Shown: positions 1-9,211, counted from the stretch's first letter. The stretch is 61,140 nt of DNA from Desulfobulbaceae bacterium BRH_c16a (GCA_000961725.1 LADS01000011.1:1-61140); one strand, 5' to 3'. Numbers and translations are program-made. The notes: generated by a model from the letters alone, not told the origin.

Positions 1-107
1 AAGATAATGACGACAACCATCAAGAGTCCCAGGACCTTAATATTTATATGGATGATGAGTTTCATCAACCACAGGAAAAAGTTATCTGATTTGCTGATTA
101 ATTTCAT
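1..107 (-). CDS. N-terminal part of a membrane protein, cut by the window edge
   Basis: The minus strand opens at an ATG (107-105) and reads 35 codons without a stop to the window edge. The visible part starts MKLISKSDNFFLWLMK and becomes strongly hydrophobic (KVLGLLMVVVII), so it looks like the first transmembrane segment of an integral membrane protein. No clear Shine-Dalgarno is seen. The family cannot be named from 35 residues; small membrane proteins of the PsiE type begin in this way, but this is only a resemblance. Confidence 0.4.
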   Translation of the reverse strand, partial: MKLISKSDNFFLWLMKLIIHINIKVLGLLMVVVII

Positions 108-168
108 AGGAGTTATTGGTGACAGATTAATCAGAATGATGAGTATGATTGCTTCCTAACCGGCCACA

Positions 169-366
169 TCACCTCTTGTTCCGCAGAATAGTTATTACCA
201 GCCACACACCTAGAATTACCGACAAAAGATAGCCAACAACTCCTAACGCAGGATAACCGAAGATATACGGACCTATACCCGTTGTTATTATCATGGATGA
301 ACCCATTATAATAAAGCCGGTAATTATGCCCGTTGTCAAACGATTGAAGGCTCTCAATTGACTCAA
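169..366 (-). pseudogene. C-terminal remnant of an AarF/UbiB (ABC1) atypical kinase
   Basis: The 65-residue reading frame contains NRLTTGIITGFIIMGSSM, then TGIGPYIFGYPALGVVGYLL and ends with VITILRNKR. This is the pattern of the two C-terminal membrane helices of UbiB/AarF-family proteins (NRL...GliiaaliiGSslli..GiGP...G.p.lGl.Gfllaallg.wll.sIlr). The kinase body is absent: upstream in the same frame (to about 430) there is no recognisable UbiB sequence. The first codon used by the ORF is TTG with no good ribosome site. I read it as a truncated remnant rather than a real small gene, although a free-standing two-helix peptide cannot be excluded. Confidence 0.65.
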
Positions 367-373
367 CAGGCAC

Positions 374-662
374 TTATGAATCCTGGAACAGGCGAAGCCG
401 AAGGCCTTGGTGGGGGGATGAGTTGAGGAGGGTTTACATGCTGCCTATGTCCATAACAATTGTCAGGAAAAACAACTCTCCCACTCAGGCTGAAATAATG
501 AAATTACAGTTGCTAACTTATCATTTCCTGACATTCCCTGCAAGCCTTTCATGCTCCTTCATGTAGACAGGGTCTTGAGGATGCAGCCGAGATTGGCAAT
601 GATCAGGGGTAGGATGGACATTCGAAGGTGAGCTCTTTATCACTCCAGTTCGTCACAGCTTA
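374..662. other. Intergenic stretch without a supported gene
   Basis: No ORF here shows coding character. A 21-codon minus-strand frame near 560-625 (MSILPLIIANLGC...) is too short to support. The stretch lies beyond the 3' end of the molybdopterin oxidoreductase and before the UbiB remnant and may hold more decayed sequence. Confidence 0.4.
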
Positions 663-2702
663 TCAACCAAATAATGAAGAGACATCCGGAGCCTTTCCGG
701 CAAAGGTAACCAGCGACTCGTGGAAAGTCGCACCACCGCCCATATCGGAAGGCTTTTGTGACGTAAGTTCGTTTATGCCGCCGCCTTGTTCCCCGGTCGG
801 CCAGAATAGCCCTTCGGCAACCAGCACTCCAGGCCTGGTCTCGGTGGTCACTCGGGCAATTCTGCTGCTGGTTCCGCGGTGGTTCTGCAGGAGCACTTTT
901 TCACCGTCTTCCACCCCCCAGGTCGCGGCATCGTCCGGGTGAACCAGCACTTCCCCCAGCCTGCCCGGATACCGTTCACCGAAGGTGCTGTTCAACAGGT
1001 CGGCGTGTGGCGGGATGATCAGGCGGAATGGAAATCTGCTCAAAAGATCGGGATCGGCATATTCACCGGCCGTGGTGAGACAAGAGACAGGAGGCGCCGC
1101 CACCGCCTCGGCCGCGAAATGAAATCTTCTCTTTCGAGTCTCCAGCACCCGGCCGTCGCTGCAGCTGTTGGTGGAATGGACGAGTTTACCGTCCATTATT
1201 TCCTGAATATCGCTTCCTTCAGGCAATCCTTCCATGTTTTCGAGATAATCTGTAATCCTTTCCTCGCAGCTCTGCATAAAGGGCGGATCGGTAAAGCCCA
1301 TCTCTCTTGCCAGCCCCTGAAACAGCTCGAAATTGGATCTGGCCTCGCCCACCGGTTCGATGACCGGGGCTGAAACCCCCAGATAAAAGTGGCCGTAGGC
1401 CGTGTAGATATCCCGGTTCTCGAGAAAGGTCGTCGCCGGCAACAAGAGATCGGCGTAGCGGGCGGTAGGCGTCAGGACCTGCTCGTGTACGACGGTAAAC
1501 AGATCCTCGCGCAAGAGGCCCCGGCGGACCGTTGAAGCGTCGGGATTAACGCTGAGCGGATTGGTGTTGTAGACGAAAAGCGCCTTTACCGGCGGCTCAA
1601 GGCGGGTCAGGGCATGGCCCAGGTGGATCATATTGACGGTCCTGGTTTCTTTCTGAGAAAGCGACGGCCAGGTCAGCTTGGCTTTTTCGCCGCGAAAGGC
1701 TCCGGCCGAGAGAAGAATCCCGCGGCCCGGCCCGCCGGCAAAAAGTCCGAGACAGGCGGCAAGCGAGGTTATTGTCCGCACAGCCATGCCGCCCCGGCTG
1801 TGTCGTGAAAGGCCGATGCCGATTCGGAAAAACGTCCTTCGCGAACTTGCCAGAAGGGTCGCGAGATCTTCCATTTTCTCGCGGGAAATGCCGCTCTCCC
1901 TGACCAGATCGTGCCAGTTTTCGCCGGCAAGTGAAGCAGCCAGGCGCTTAAAGCCTTCAGTCTTTTCGGCGATAAAATCCCGGTCATACAGCTCCCGGGC
2001 GAGCAGCGCTTTCATAATGCCGAGCGCCAGGCCGCTGTCTCCGCCGGGCAGGACCGAAAAATGAATATCTGCCGCCTTGGCCGTCTCATTGCGATACGGG
2101 TCGATCACCACCAGCCGCCCGCCTTTTTTTCTGGCGGCGGCAACGTATTGCCAGAAGTGGACATTGGTCACTTTAATATTGATGCCCCAGGCGACTATCA
2201 ATTCGGCATCGGCGGCGTTTTCCGGCGGACAACCGGAAGTATCGCCACATTGGCTGGCCCAACCGGCCCCGGCTGTTGCCGAGCAGATGGTCTGATCGAG
2301 CTGCGAAGCACCCAGTTTATGAAACAGCGGAAAACCGGCAAACCTGTTGACCGCCCCCATATTGCCGGCATAGCAATAAGGAAGGATCGACTCGCCGCCA
2401 TAGCGCTCGCAGGTCTCGTGCAACCGGGCGGCAAGGATCGTAAGCGCCTCTTCCCAGTCGATGCGCCGAAACAGGCCCTCACCTTTTTTTCCCACTCGCA
2501 GCTGGGGAAAGAGAACCCGGTGAGCCCCATACACCCGCTCGGGATAGCCGCGCATCTTCCGGCAGATAAAGCCATTGGTGTAGGGATGCTCTTTGTCGCC
2601 CTGCAGTTTTGTCACCCTTCCGTCGACGACGGTGGCGATCATTCCGCAGCTGTCGGGGCAATCTAGAGGACAGATGGTCTTTTTATGGCTTATGGTGTTC
2701 AT
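663..2702 (-). CDS. Cytoplasmic molybdopterin oxidoreductase (DMSO reductase superfamily)
   Basis: Large molybdenum or tungsten bis-pterin enzyme subunit of about 679 residues. The N-terminus carries a [4Fe-4S] site C11-x3-C15-x3-C19-x27-C47 (CPLDCPDSCG...CRKM), followed by molybdopterin-binding blocks and a C-terminal molydopterin-binding domain (from about VEDGEKVLLQNHRGT). C140 in QTICSATAGAG sits where formate dehydrogenases carry Cys/Sec and is the likely metal ligand. There is no twin-arginine signal, so the protein should stay in the cytoplasm. The ATG at 2702 is chosen because it lies 7 bp after the stop of the acyl-CoA synthetase gene and gives the normal family N-terminus; the longer frame to 2783 would overlap that gene by 74 bp. 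It forms an operon with the synthetase. The substrate is not predictable from sequence. Confidence 0.85.
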   Translation of the reverse strand: MNTISHKKTICPLDCPDSCGMIATVVDGRVTKLQGDKEHPYTNGFICRKMRGYPERVYGAHRVLFPQLRVGKKGEGLFRRIDWEEALTILAARLHETCERYGGESILPYCYAGNMGAVNRFAGFPLFHKLGASQLDQTICSATAGAGWASQCGDTSGCPPENAADAELIVAWGINIKVTNVHFWQYVAAARKKGGRLVVIDPYRNETAKAADIHFSVLPGGDSGLALGIMKALLARELYDRDFIAEKTEGFKRLAASLAGENWHDLVRESGISREKMEDLATLLASSRRTFFRIGIGLSRHSRGGMAVRTITSLAACLGLFAGGPGRGILLSAGAFRGEKAKLTWPSLSQKETRTVNMIHLGHALTRLEPPVKALFVYNTNPLSVNPDASTVRRGLLREDLFTVVHEQVLTPTARYADLLLPATTFLENRDIYTAYGHFYLGVSAPVIEPVGEARSNFELFQGLAREMGFTDPPFMQSCEERITDYLENMEGLPEGSDIQEIMDGKLVHSTNSCSDGRVLETRKRRFHFAAEAVAAPPVSCLTTAGEYADPDLLSRFPFRLIIPPHADLLNSTFGERYPGRLGEVLVHPDDAATWGVEDGEKVLLQNHRGTSSRIARVTTETRPGVLVAEGLFWPTGEQGGGINELTSQKPSDMGGGATFHESLVTFAGKAPDVSSLFG

Positions 2703-2709
2703 ACTCGTG

Positions 2710-4407
2710 TTACAGCACAACCGTGCCGCCGCTGTACAGATACCGTTTGATCTTATGGGTAGCGGTCTTGATAAACGGTTCACGGCGCTCGAATATCTTG
2801 CTCAGCCGCGCCGATTTGGCCAGTTGCTCATTTATTTCCTGACGCATCGACTCCAGCAGATTCTCGATGTAGGTTCGCCGGTCGCTGCGGGAAATGCCGG
2901 CGGTCGCTTCGTCGATAAATTCATAATCGGGATACACCCAGGCCTCGATCAGACCATTGTTTTCGACAACCAGGCTTTCCACTACCCAGTTATAGGTATT
3001 GATCTTGTGCTCGATGGCCTCCGGGTAAACATTCTCGCCATTGGCGAGGACTATCACGTTTTTCAACCTGCCGCAGACGAAGAGATTGTTCCGGTCGTCG
3101 AACCGCCCCAGATCTCCGGTCGACAGCCAGCCATCGGCGGTCAAAACCGCTGCGGTTGATTCACGGTCATTAAAATAGCCCTGCATCACATTGGGACCAC
3201 AGACGGTAATTTCACCGATGCCGGTTTGCGGATCCGGATCGGCGATTTTCACCTGGACACCGGGGATCGGTTTGCCGGTCGATCCGATGGCGATAGACTT
3301 TTCTCCGGCAGGTCCTCCGGCGATAAGGGGGGCCGACTCCGTCATTCCGTAGCCGATTAAATACGGAAATTTCGCCTCATAGAGAAACTTCTCCACATCC
3401 GGATTGAGGGCGGCGCCGCCTACCCCCATCAGTTGCAGGTTGCCGCCGAAAAAGGTGCGGAGTTTCTTGCCGATCTTCCGATAAATAAATCGCCTGCCCG
3501 GCCCGATTTTGCAGATAAGCTTCAGCAGACCGCTCTTTTCTATCTGCGGCAGGACCCGCTTTTTATAAATCTTTTCGAGCACCAGCGGAACGGCGAAGAT
3601 GGCGAAGGGTTTTTCATGCTCGCATAACTTCTGGAGAATCGCCGGAGTGGGCGTTTTTCCGGCATAGGCAACGCGTCCGCCGCACAACAGCGGCAGGATG
3701 AAACCGCAGGTGAATTCATAGGTGTGCGACATCGGGAGAATGGACAGCCATACCGAACCCGGCTTGATCGGCATGAGACTCGATGCCGCATAGGCATTGG
3801 CCGTCAGATTCTTGTGGCTCAACATGACTGCCTTGGAGTAACCGGAGGTTCCCGAGGTATAGAGAATGGAGGCGAGGTCATCTTCACCCACCGGCGGGAA
3901 AACCGGCTGTTCCGGTATTGCCTGGAGTTTTTCCATGGCTGCGTTCAGATAGCTGGAAAAGGTAAGCACGGTCACCACGGCTATCTGTCCTTCATAATCG
4001 TCCAGGGTGATAATCGGCCCGGTCATTTCCCGGCGCAGCTCATAGATCTTTTCTATTTGTTTCTGGGTGGTAAACAGCACCTTGACCTGCATCTCGTTGA
4101 GGATGTGATGGACATCGCTTTCCGGCAGGTCGGGCAGAATGGGGACGGCAATGGCGCCCAGGCGGACAATGGCAAGGTATGCTATTCCCCAGTTGTGGGA
4201 ATTCTCGCCGAGGATGGCAAGGTGATCGCCCTTTTCCACTCCTTCGTCACGCAGCCGCGCGGCAAGGGCGAAGATCCGCAGCTGGAACTCACCGTAGGTA
4301 AGAGGCTGTTCCATCGCCATGCCGATTGCCGGCATGTCTTTATATTTGGAACAGCTGGAGTCGATCACATAATTGATGGTCATTCCAACCTCAACACCCG
4401 AATTCAT
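2710..4407 (-). CDS. Long-chain fatty acid-CoA ligase / AMP-binding synthetase
   Basis: Adenylate-forming enzyme of 565 residues. The AMP-binding P-loop ILYTSGTSGYSKAVMLSH, the A5 motif GYGMTESAPL, the A7 motif STGDLGRFDD and the A8 region CGRLKNVIVLANGENVYP are all present, in the order expected for acyl-CoA synthetases. It activates a carboxylic acid to acyl-AMP and then to a thioester with CoA or a carrier protein. The gene is directly upstream of the molybdopterin oxidoreductase (7 bp gap) and downstream of a receiver protein gene, all on the minus strand, so the three are probably co-transcribed. The chain length preference is inferred only from general similarity. Confidence 0.85.
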   Translation of the reverse strand: MNSGVEVGMTINYVIDSSCSKYKDMPAIGMAMEQPLTYGEFQLRIFALAARLRDEGVEKGDHLAILGENSHNWGIAYLAIVRLGAIAVPILPDLPESDVHHILNEMQVKVLFTTQKQIEKIYELRREMTGPIITLDDYEGQIAVVTVLTFSSYLNAAMEKLQAIPEQPVFPPVGEDDLASILYTSGTSGYSKAVMLSHKNLTANAYAASSLMPIKPGSVWLSILPMSHTYEFTCGFILPLLCGGRVAYAGKTPTPAILQKLCEHEKPFAIFAVPLVLEKIYKKRVLPQIEKSGLLKLICKIGPGRRFIYRKIGKKLRTFFGGNLQLMGVGGAALNPDVEKFLYEAKFPYLIGYGMTESAPLIAGGPAGEKSIAIGSTGKPIPGVQVKIADPDPQTGIGEITVCGPNVMQGYFNDRESTAAVLTADGWLSTGDLGRFDDRNNLFVCGRLKNVIVLANGENVYPEAIEHKINTYNWVVESLVVENNGLIEAWVYPDYEFIDEATAGISRSDRRTYIENLLESMRQEINEQLAKSARLSKIFERREPFIKTATHKIKRYLYSGGTVVL

Positions 4408-4479
4408 TATGCACCTCTGTAGTTATTTCCTCAGCCGGCACTTCTCCGGCAAAGATAGTATCTCCTCACCGCGAGCAGG

Positions 4480-4884
4480 TTACTCGGACGCTTCCGGCCT
4501 TACGGCACGTTCCTGCAGAAGTTTTTCCACGGCCTCTATAATTGCTTCGATGGTGAAGGGTTTTGCGATGGCGATCACCTGATCCAGATAGCCGGCGACG
4601 GTGAGGTACCGCTCCTTGGGAATAATTCCTCCACCCGAGATGGCGATGACAGGCAGATCGGGAGAGTCAACGCGCAGATCAAGGATGGTCTGCAGCCCGT
4701 CTTTTTTCGGCATGACCATGTCGGTTATGACCAGGTCGCAGGGATTATCATGAAAAAGCTCAACTCCTTCCATGCCGTTGCCGGCGACCAGAACCTCATA
4801 ATCATTGATTTCCAGGATCCGGCGCAGCAGATCGAGGGATGTCGGTTCGTCGTCTATGACAAGGATGCGCTTTGTTTTATTCAT
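4480..4884 (-). CDS. Single-domain response regulator (CheY-like receiver)
   Basis: A stand-alone receiver domain of about 134 residues. It begins MNKTKRILVIDDEPTS with the acidic pair, has the phospho-acceptor Asp in CDLVITDMVMPKKDG, and the conserved Lys in IAIAKPFTIE. No output domain follows, so it should act by protein contact or in a phosphorelay. The ATG at 4884 is preferred because GAGAG lies 4 nt upstream; an in-frame ATG at 4905 adds seven residues but is poorly placed relative to any ribosome site. It sits upstream of the acyl-CoA synthetase/molybdoenzyme pair, with a 20-bp tandem repeat just before it. Confidence 0.85.
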   Translation of the reverse strand: MNKTKRILVIDDEPTSLDLLRRILEINDYEVLVAGNGMEGVELFHDNPCDLVITDMVMPKKDGLQTILDLRVDSPDLPVIAISGGGIIPKERYLTVAGYLDQVIAIAKPFTIEAIIEAVEKLLQERAVRPEASE

Positions 4885-4898
4885 CTTGCTCTCATATT

Positions 4899-4938
4899 CC
4901 GCCATCTCTCAACATTTTCCGCCATCTCTCAACATTTT
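4899..4938. repeat. Perfect 20-bp tandem duplication in the leader of the receiver gene
   Basis: The unit CCGCCATCTCTCAACATTTT occurs twice head to tail (4899-4918 and 4919-4938). Read on the minus strand, each copy supplies an ATG (AAAATGTTGAGAG), and the copy nearer the gene overlaps the alternative start at 4905. It may be a recent duplication that changes the leader length. Confidence 0.85.
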
Positions 4939-4977
4939 GACTTTATACGCTACTTTGCGATATTTTCAAACCACAAT

Positions 4978-7900
4978 TCATTGCCGTATCGGTCGAATTC
5001 GGTCGACGGTGAGGGTCAGGGCGCCAAAATCCTCTTCCACCAGACCTGCCAGCAGATAGCCTCGGCCACTGCGCAGCAGATGGGCATACCTGCGGTATAC
5101 TTCCGGGAAAAATGTTGTCTCGACCTGCCCGGTTTCATCCTCGAAGGTGAGAAATTCCATGGCCTCGCCGGTACGCGTCGACACCAGCTTGCCGGTCAGC
5201 AGCCAGGCCGCAAGGTTCACCTGCCGGCCGACGTGGCCGGGCAAATCCCGCACCTTTGCCAAACCTTTGGTCAAGGCATCCAGGAACCTGAGCGGATGAT
5301 CGTCACAGAGAAAGCCAAGCGTTGCAAATTCCCTGCGCGCCTTGCTCCGGGAATCGGGGGGCGGCAGCGGCGGTGCAGCGGGAAGCTTGATGCCGAACAG
5401 AGTGAGACAGCGTTTATCCTGCAGGGCCCGCTGAAAAGCCGCCCATTGCCAGAGGAGCACCGTCCGATTGCCGGCCGGTGCAAACGCGTCGAGGGCGCCG
5501 GCATAAATGAGGGCACAGGCCTCGTTGTCGGCAGGCCTTGTGCGCTGGAAAAAATCGCCGAGATCGTGAAACTGCTGCTGTTGCCGTGCCGCGACAAGCC
5601 GGTCGAGGAACTGGCTGGACAGTCCGTGCACGGCCTGCAGGCCGACCCGCACCTCGCGCCCCTCGCCGGTCCAATGGATCCGACTCTTCCGAACATCCGG
5701 ATGAAGAATCTTCAGGTCAAGCCTTTTCGCCTCGGAGACATAGGCAAAGGTCGAATAGTAGCCGCCCTGGTTGGAGATCACCGCAGCCATGAACTCTGCC
5801 GGATAATGTTTTTTCAGATAAGCGGCCTGAAACGATACCCGGGCATAGGAGGCGGAGTGGGGCTTGCAGAACGAATAGCCGTCGAAACTGAGCATCATCC
5901 GCCACATCTTTTCAACCGCCTCGGGTTGTATGCTGCGATCGGCACAACCGGCGAAAAACATAGTCCGGTAATTCGAAAGACGCTGCATCTTGTCTTTTTT
6001 CGACATCACCTTGCGCAGGCCGTCGGCGTCGGCGTGGCTGAAACCGGCCAGAGCAACGGCGACTTTCGAGACATCTTCCTGATAGACCATCAGGCCGAAG
6101 GTCTCATCGAGCACATCTCCCAGCTCCGGACAAAGCGGCTGCCAGGCCCCGCCATGCAGCCGCCGCACATATTCCCGGACAAATTCATTGGCCGCCGGAC
6201 GGATTATCGACGATTGAATGACCAGCTGCTCGAAGTCGCCGGTCCCGGCCTTTTTCTCCAAGAGCCGCATGGCCGGGCTCTCGATATAAAAACAGCCCAT
6301 GGTCGCCCCTTCGGCAACCGACATCCTGGTCGCGGCATCGTCCTCCGGCTGCCAGGTTGCCTCGTCCAGACGCCCGCCGCCGGCATGCACCGCGGCGATA
6401 CAGTCGCGGATCACCCCGAGGCTTCGGTTGCCGAGCAGATCGATCTTGACCAGCCCGGCTTCCTCCGCGCCGTCTTTTTCCCACTGAATGATCGGCACGC
6501 CCTTTGCGGCCCGCTCAAGCGGTACATACTCGGTTATCGGCCGCGGCGTAATGATCACCCCGCCCGGATGCACTGAAAGATAGCGCGGCAGGCCGATCAG
6601 CTTGCCGGCAAGCTCAAGCACCTCGGGCCAGGGCGGCGCCAGATCCTGGTCTTTCAGCGACGGCAGCGCGACAAGGCTCTCCGCCAGGGTTTCTGCGCCG
6701 CTGCTGTGGAGCCAGGGAATGCGTTTTGTCAGCTGGGAGATTTCGTAACCGGGCAGGCCGAAGGCCTTGGCTGTTTCGCGGATGGCCATGCGCGGCTGAA
6801 AAAACACATGATTGCAGACCATGGCCGCGTGACCATCGAAATCGGCGAGCACATCGCGGAGCACGTCGTCCCGCTCGTCCCAGGAAAAATCGATATCGAT
6901 GTCGGGAGGGTCGGTCCGCCCGGGATTGAGGAAACGTTCGAAGTAGAGATTGTACTTGATCGGACAGACATTGGTGATATCAAGACAATAGGCGACAAGC
7001 GAGGCCGCCCCGGAGCCGCGGCCGCAGATCCGCCGCTTCTTTCGCCTGCCGTCCGGCCCCCTGCGGTGAACGATGTCGCGCACCACCAGAAAGTAGGCGG
7101 AAAAACCCATCTTTTCGATCACCTTCAGTTCATGCTCAAGGCGTTCGACCACCGGCTCGCCCAGATCGTCGCCGTACCTGGACTGCGCCCCCTGATAGGC
7201 TTTTTCGCGCAGCAGAGCAGCCGCGTCGTGCCCCCGCCCATCCTCACCGCCCCGCCAGGGCGGCATGACAATGCCGAATTCCGGCCCGCTGAACAGGCAG
7301 GTTTCGGCAAGCTGGCCGGTAGTTTCAACCGCTTCCGGCCAGATGGCAAAACGTTGTTTATATTCCTCCTCCCCGGCCAGCCAGTGAACATTTGCCACGG
7401 TCCTGTCGTGCATGACCTGACTGATCGTACTGCCGGTACGGACCGCCTGGAGGAGGCAATAGAGTTGCCCTTCACTTTCCTCCCGCATATCGCTGTCCGG
7501 GGTGACCACCGCGGAGAAGGTATTTTCTTTGGCAAAGGCGCGAAGCGCCCTGGCTGCGGCAGTCGGATAGGCGCCGAGATCTGCCGCCACCGTAAGCCCC
7601 AGACGCCGGTATTCCGTCAGCAAAGGGATATCACGGCAGAGGAAAAGCAAACCTTTCGCGAGAGGCGGCACATCGACCAGCAGACTGAAGGTCTTCGCCA
7701 TATGCCGTTTGGTCAGCAGGGCGCACAGGTTGGCATACCCGTCCTTATCCTGGACCAGACAGGTGATCAGGTTGCCGGAGCCCGGTTCGGAAACCTCCGC
7801 GCCGACAATCGGCCGCAAGCCTTCCCGCCGGCAACCTTTCAGAAAATCCCACAGCCCGTAGAGATTGTCCCGATCGGTCAAAGCCAGACCGGGATACCCC

Positions 7901-8013
7901 AGTTCTTTCGCCCGGCGGCATAAAGCGCCGGGCGCGGCGGTACCCTGCAGAAGGGAATAATACGACCTGACCCGAAGCGGAAACATGGCAGTACCCTCAT
8001 CTCTCGCCCCCAA
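4978..8013 (-). CDS. dnaE2: Error-prone DNA polymerase III alpha subunit, DnaE2/ImuC type
   Basis: C-family DNA polymerase of about 1000 residues. It has an N-terminal PHP domain (RVRSYYSLLQGTAAPGAL, ALTDRDNLYG), the RGSGAASLVAYCL nucleotide-binding motif near residue 332, catalytic aspartates in PDIDIDF (about 371-375) and D525 in LVKIDLLGNRS, and a C-terminal OB-fold region. The length and the lexA/imuB neighbours fit the translesion polymerase DnaE2 (ImuC), not the replicative DnaE. The frame begins with TTG at 8013, preceded by a strong AGGAGGTG and overlapping imuB by 17 bp; an alternative ATG is at 7986 (MFPLRVRSYYS), with weaker GAGGG upstream. It is last in the SOS operon and should be DNA-damage induced through LexA. 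Confidence 0.9.
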   Translation of the reverse strand: MGARDEGTAMFPLRVRSYYSLLQGTAAPGALCRRAKELGYPGLALTDRDNLYGLWDFLKGCRREGLRPIVGAEVSEPGSGNLITCLVQDKDGYANLCALLTKRHMAKTFSLLVDVPPLAKGLLFLCRDIPLLTEYRRLGLTVAADLGAYPTAAARALRAFAKENTFSAVVTPDSDMREESEGQLYCLLQAVRTGSTISQVMHDRTVANVHWLAGEEEYKQRFAIWPEAVETTGQLAETCLFSGPEFGIVMPPWRGGEDGRGHDAAALLREKAYQGAQSRYGDDLGEPVVERLEHELKVIEKMGFSAYFLVVRDIVHRRGPDGRRKKRRICGRGSGAASLVAYCLDITNVCPIKYNLYFERFLNPGRTDPPDIDIDFSWDERDDVLRDVLADFDGHAAMVCNHVFFQPRMAIRETAKAFGLPGYEISQLTKRIPWLHSSGAETLAESLVALPSLKDQDLAPPWPEVLELAGKLIGLPRYLSVHPGGVIITPRPITEYVPLERAAKGVPIIQWEKDGAEEAGLVKIDLLGNRSLGVIRDCIAAVHAGGGRLDEATWQPEDDAATRMSVAEGATMGCFYIESPAMRLLEKKAGTGDFEQLVIQSSIIRPAANEFVREYVRRLHGGAWQPLCPELGDVLDETFGLMVYQEDVSKVAVALAGFSHADADGLRKVMSKKDKMQRLSNYRTMFFAGCADRSIQPEAVEKMWRMMLSFDGYSFCKPHSASYARVSFQAAYLKKHYPAEFMAAVISNQGGYYSTFAYVSEAKRLDLKILHPDVRKSRIHWTGEGREVRVGLQAVHGLSSQFLDRLVAARQQQQFHDLGDFFQRTRPADNEACALIYAGALDAFAPAGNRTVLLWQWAAFQRALQDKRCLTLFGIKLPAAPPLPPPDSRSKARREFATLGFLCDDHPLRFLDALTKGLAKVRDLPGHVGRQVNLAAWLLTGKLVSTRTGEAMEFLTFEDETGQVETTFFPEVYRRYAHLLRSGRGYLLAGLVEEDFGALTLTVDRIRPIRQ

Positions 8014-9211
8014 CTCCCACCTCCTGCCGTCCGACCCCGATCACCCCGTGGCCGAAACGGCTACGCAAGGTATCCATGGCGGTCAGCACCTTCCTGCGGC
8101 CAATTTCCCGGCCCTCCTGCTCGGGGAAGAGCAGCAACTGCGGCGACTGACGCTGCAGACGGTCACAGACCAGGCGACAGCTGCGGATTCTCGTCCGCCG
8201 GATCCAGGCCCGTTGCAGGGCGTCCCGGGCGAGTGTGCGGAGCAGAAAATCGCCGGAGGTGCCGGTCCGGCAGGAGGCCTGCCGGACCACATGACCGCCG
8301 TCGGAATACCTCAGCCAGACCCCCACCCGCCGGGCGACCTGCCGCCTGCCGCGCAGGCCGGCTCCCGCGCGGCCGACCAGGGCGGCAATCGCCCCTTCCA
8401 CCTCATGCCGGTCGTTGGTATCGTCCGCGAAGATGTGCTCGAAATCCAGGGGAGCTTCGTCTCCGGCCGCCGGCCGACAGACCATGCTGTCGTCAATGCC
8501 GCGGCTGATATCGTGGAGATAGTCGCACCGGCTGCCGAAGGGCACCATCAGCTGATGGCGGTTCAATCCGGCCAGGGCGCCGATGGTTGTCAGACGAAAA
8601 TCCTGCAGTTTCTCAAGTTCGCGGCAGGTGAGGCCGGGCAGTACCGTCACCGGCAAAGGCGCCAGAAACGCCGCCTCCTCCCCCGGATCGACGATATACT
8701 CCCCCACCGGTTTGACCAGCCGGGAGGCAACCTTCGCGATCAGCTTATTGGTGCCGAGGGTCCAGATCGGATTGATGCCGAGACTGGCGCGGGCATGGCG
8801 CCGCAAGCGCCAGCCGATATCGGGGGCCGGCCCGTACAACCGGTGCGTGCCGGTGACATCGGCAAAAAAATGACCGTCCGCCTCACCGCACTCGATCAGC
8901 GGCGAATAACTGTGCAATTCCTTGAAAAAAGCCTGCATCGCCTTCCGGTACAACCCCACCCGGGGCGGAAGAACCGCCGCCCCCCGGCAGATCCTGGCGG
9001 CCTGTTTGAGCGGCATGCCCTTCTCCACCCCCTCGCGGTAGGCCTCTTCACTCATATCGTAAACCACCGCCCGCGCTGCTCGCAGCGGGGCAATGAGCAG
9101 CGGCCGCCCGCGCAGGCTGGAGTCGGTTACCCGCTCGACGGCCACGGCAAAATCGGCGACATTGAAATGGAGCACGGTCCGCTCCCGGACTTGAAATCCT
9201 TGTCCCATCAC
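7997..9211 (-). CDS. imuB: ImuB-like, catalytically degenerate Y-family polymerase
   Basis: A 404-residue Y-family protein. The first catalytic motif, normally hIDMDAFFASVE, reads LHFNVADFAVAVE, with Asn17 in place of the metal-binding Asp. The second, normally SIDEAYLDVTG, reads EADGHFFADVTG, with Asp112 kept but Gly113 in place of Glu. Such losses are typical of ImuB, a non-catalytic organiser of the DnaE2 mutasome. QLLLF at about 358-362 matches the beta-clamp binding pentapeptide QLxLF. The start overlaps the DUF72 stop in an ATGA arrangement and its end overlaps dnaE2, indicating translational coupling. Known ImuB proteins bring the clamp and DnaE2 together; that role is inferred here. 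Confidence 0.85.
   Translation of the reverse strand: MMGQGFQVRERTVLHFNVADFAVAVERVTDSSLRGRPLLIAPLRAARAVVYDMSEEAYREGVEKGMPLKQAARICRGAAVLPPRVGLYRKAMQAFFKELHSYSPLIECGEADGHFFADVTGTHRLYGPAPDIGWRLRRHARASLGINPIWTLGTNKLIAKVASRLVKPVGEYIVDPGEEAAFLAPLPVTVLPGLTCRELEKLQDFRLTTIGALAGLNRHQLMVPFGSRCDYLHDISRGIDDSMVCRPAAGDEAPLDFEHIFADDTNDRHEVEGAIAALVGRAGAGLRGRRQVARRVGVWLRYSDGGHVVRQASCRTGTSGDFLLRTLARDALQRAWIRRTRIRSCRLVCDRLQRQSPQLLLFPEQEGREIGRRKVLTAMDTLRSRFGHGVIGVGRQEVGVGGER

Noticed and set aside
4750..6576. Long plus-strand ORFs of up to 608 codons opposite dnaE2
   Set aside because: They are antisense shadows of the GC-rich polymerase gene and show no protein motifs.
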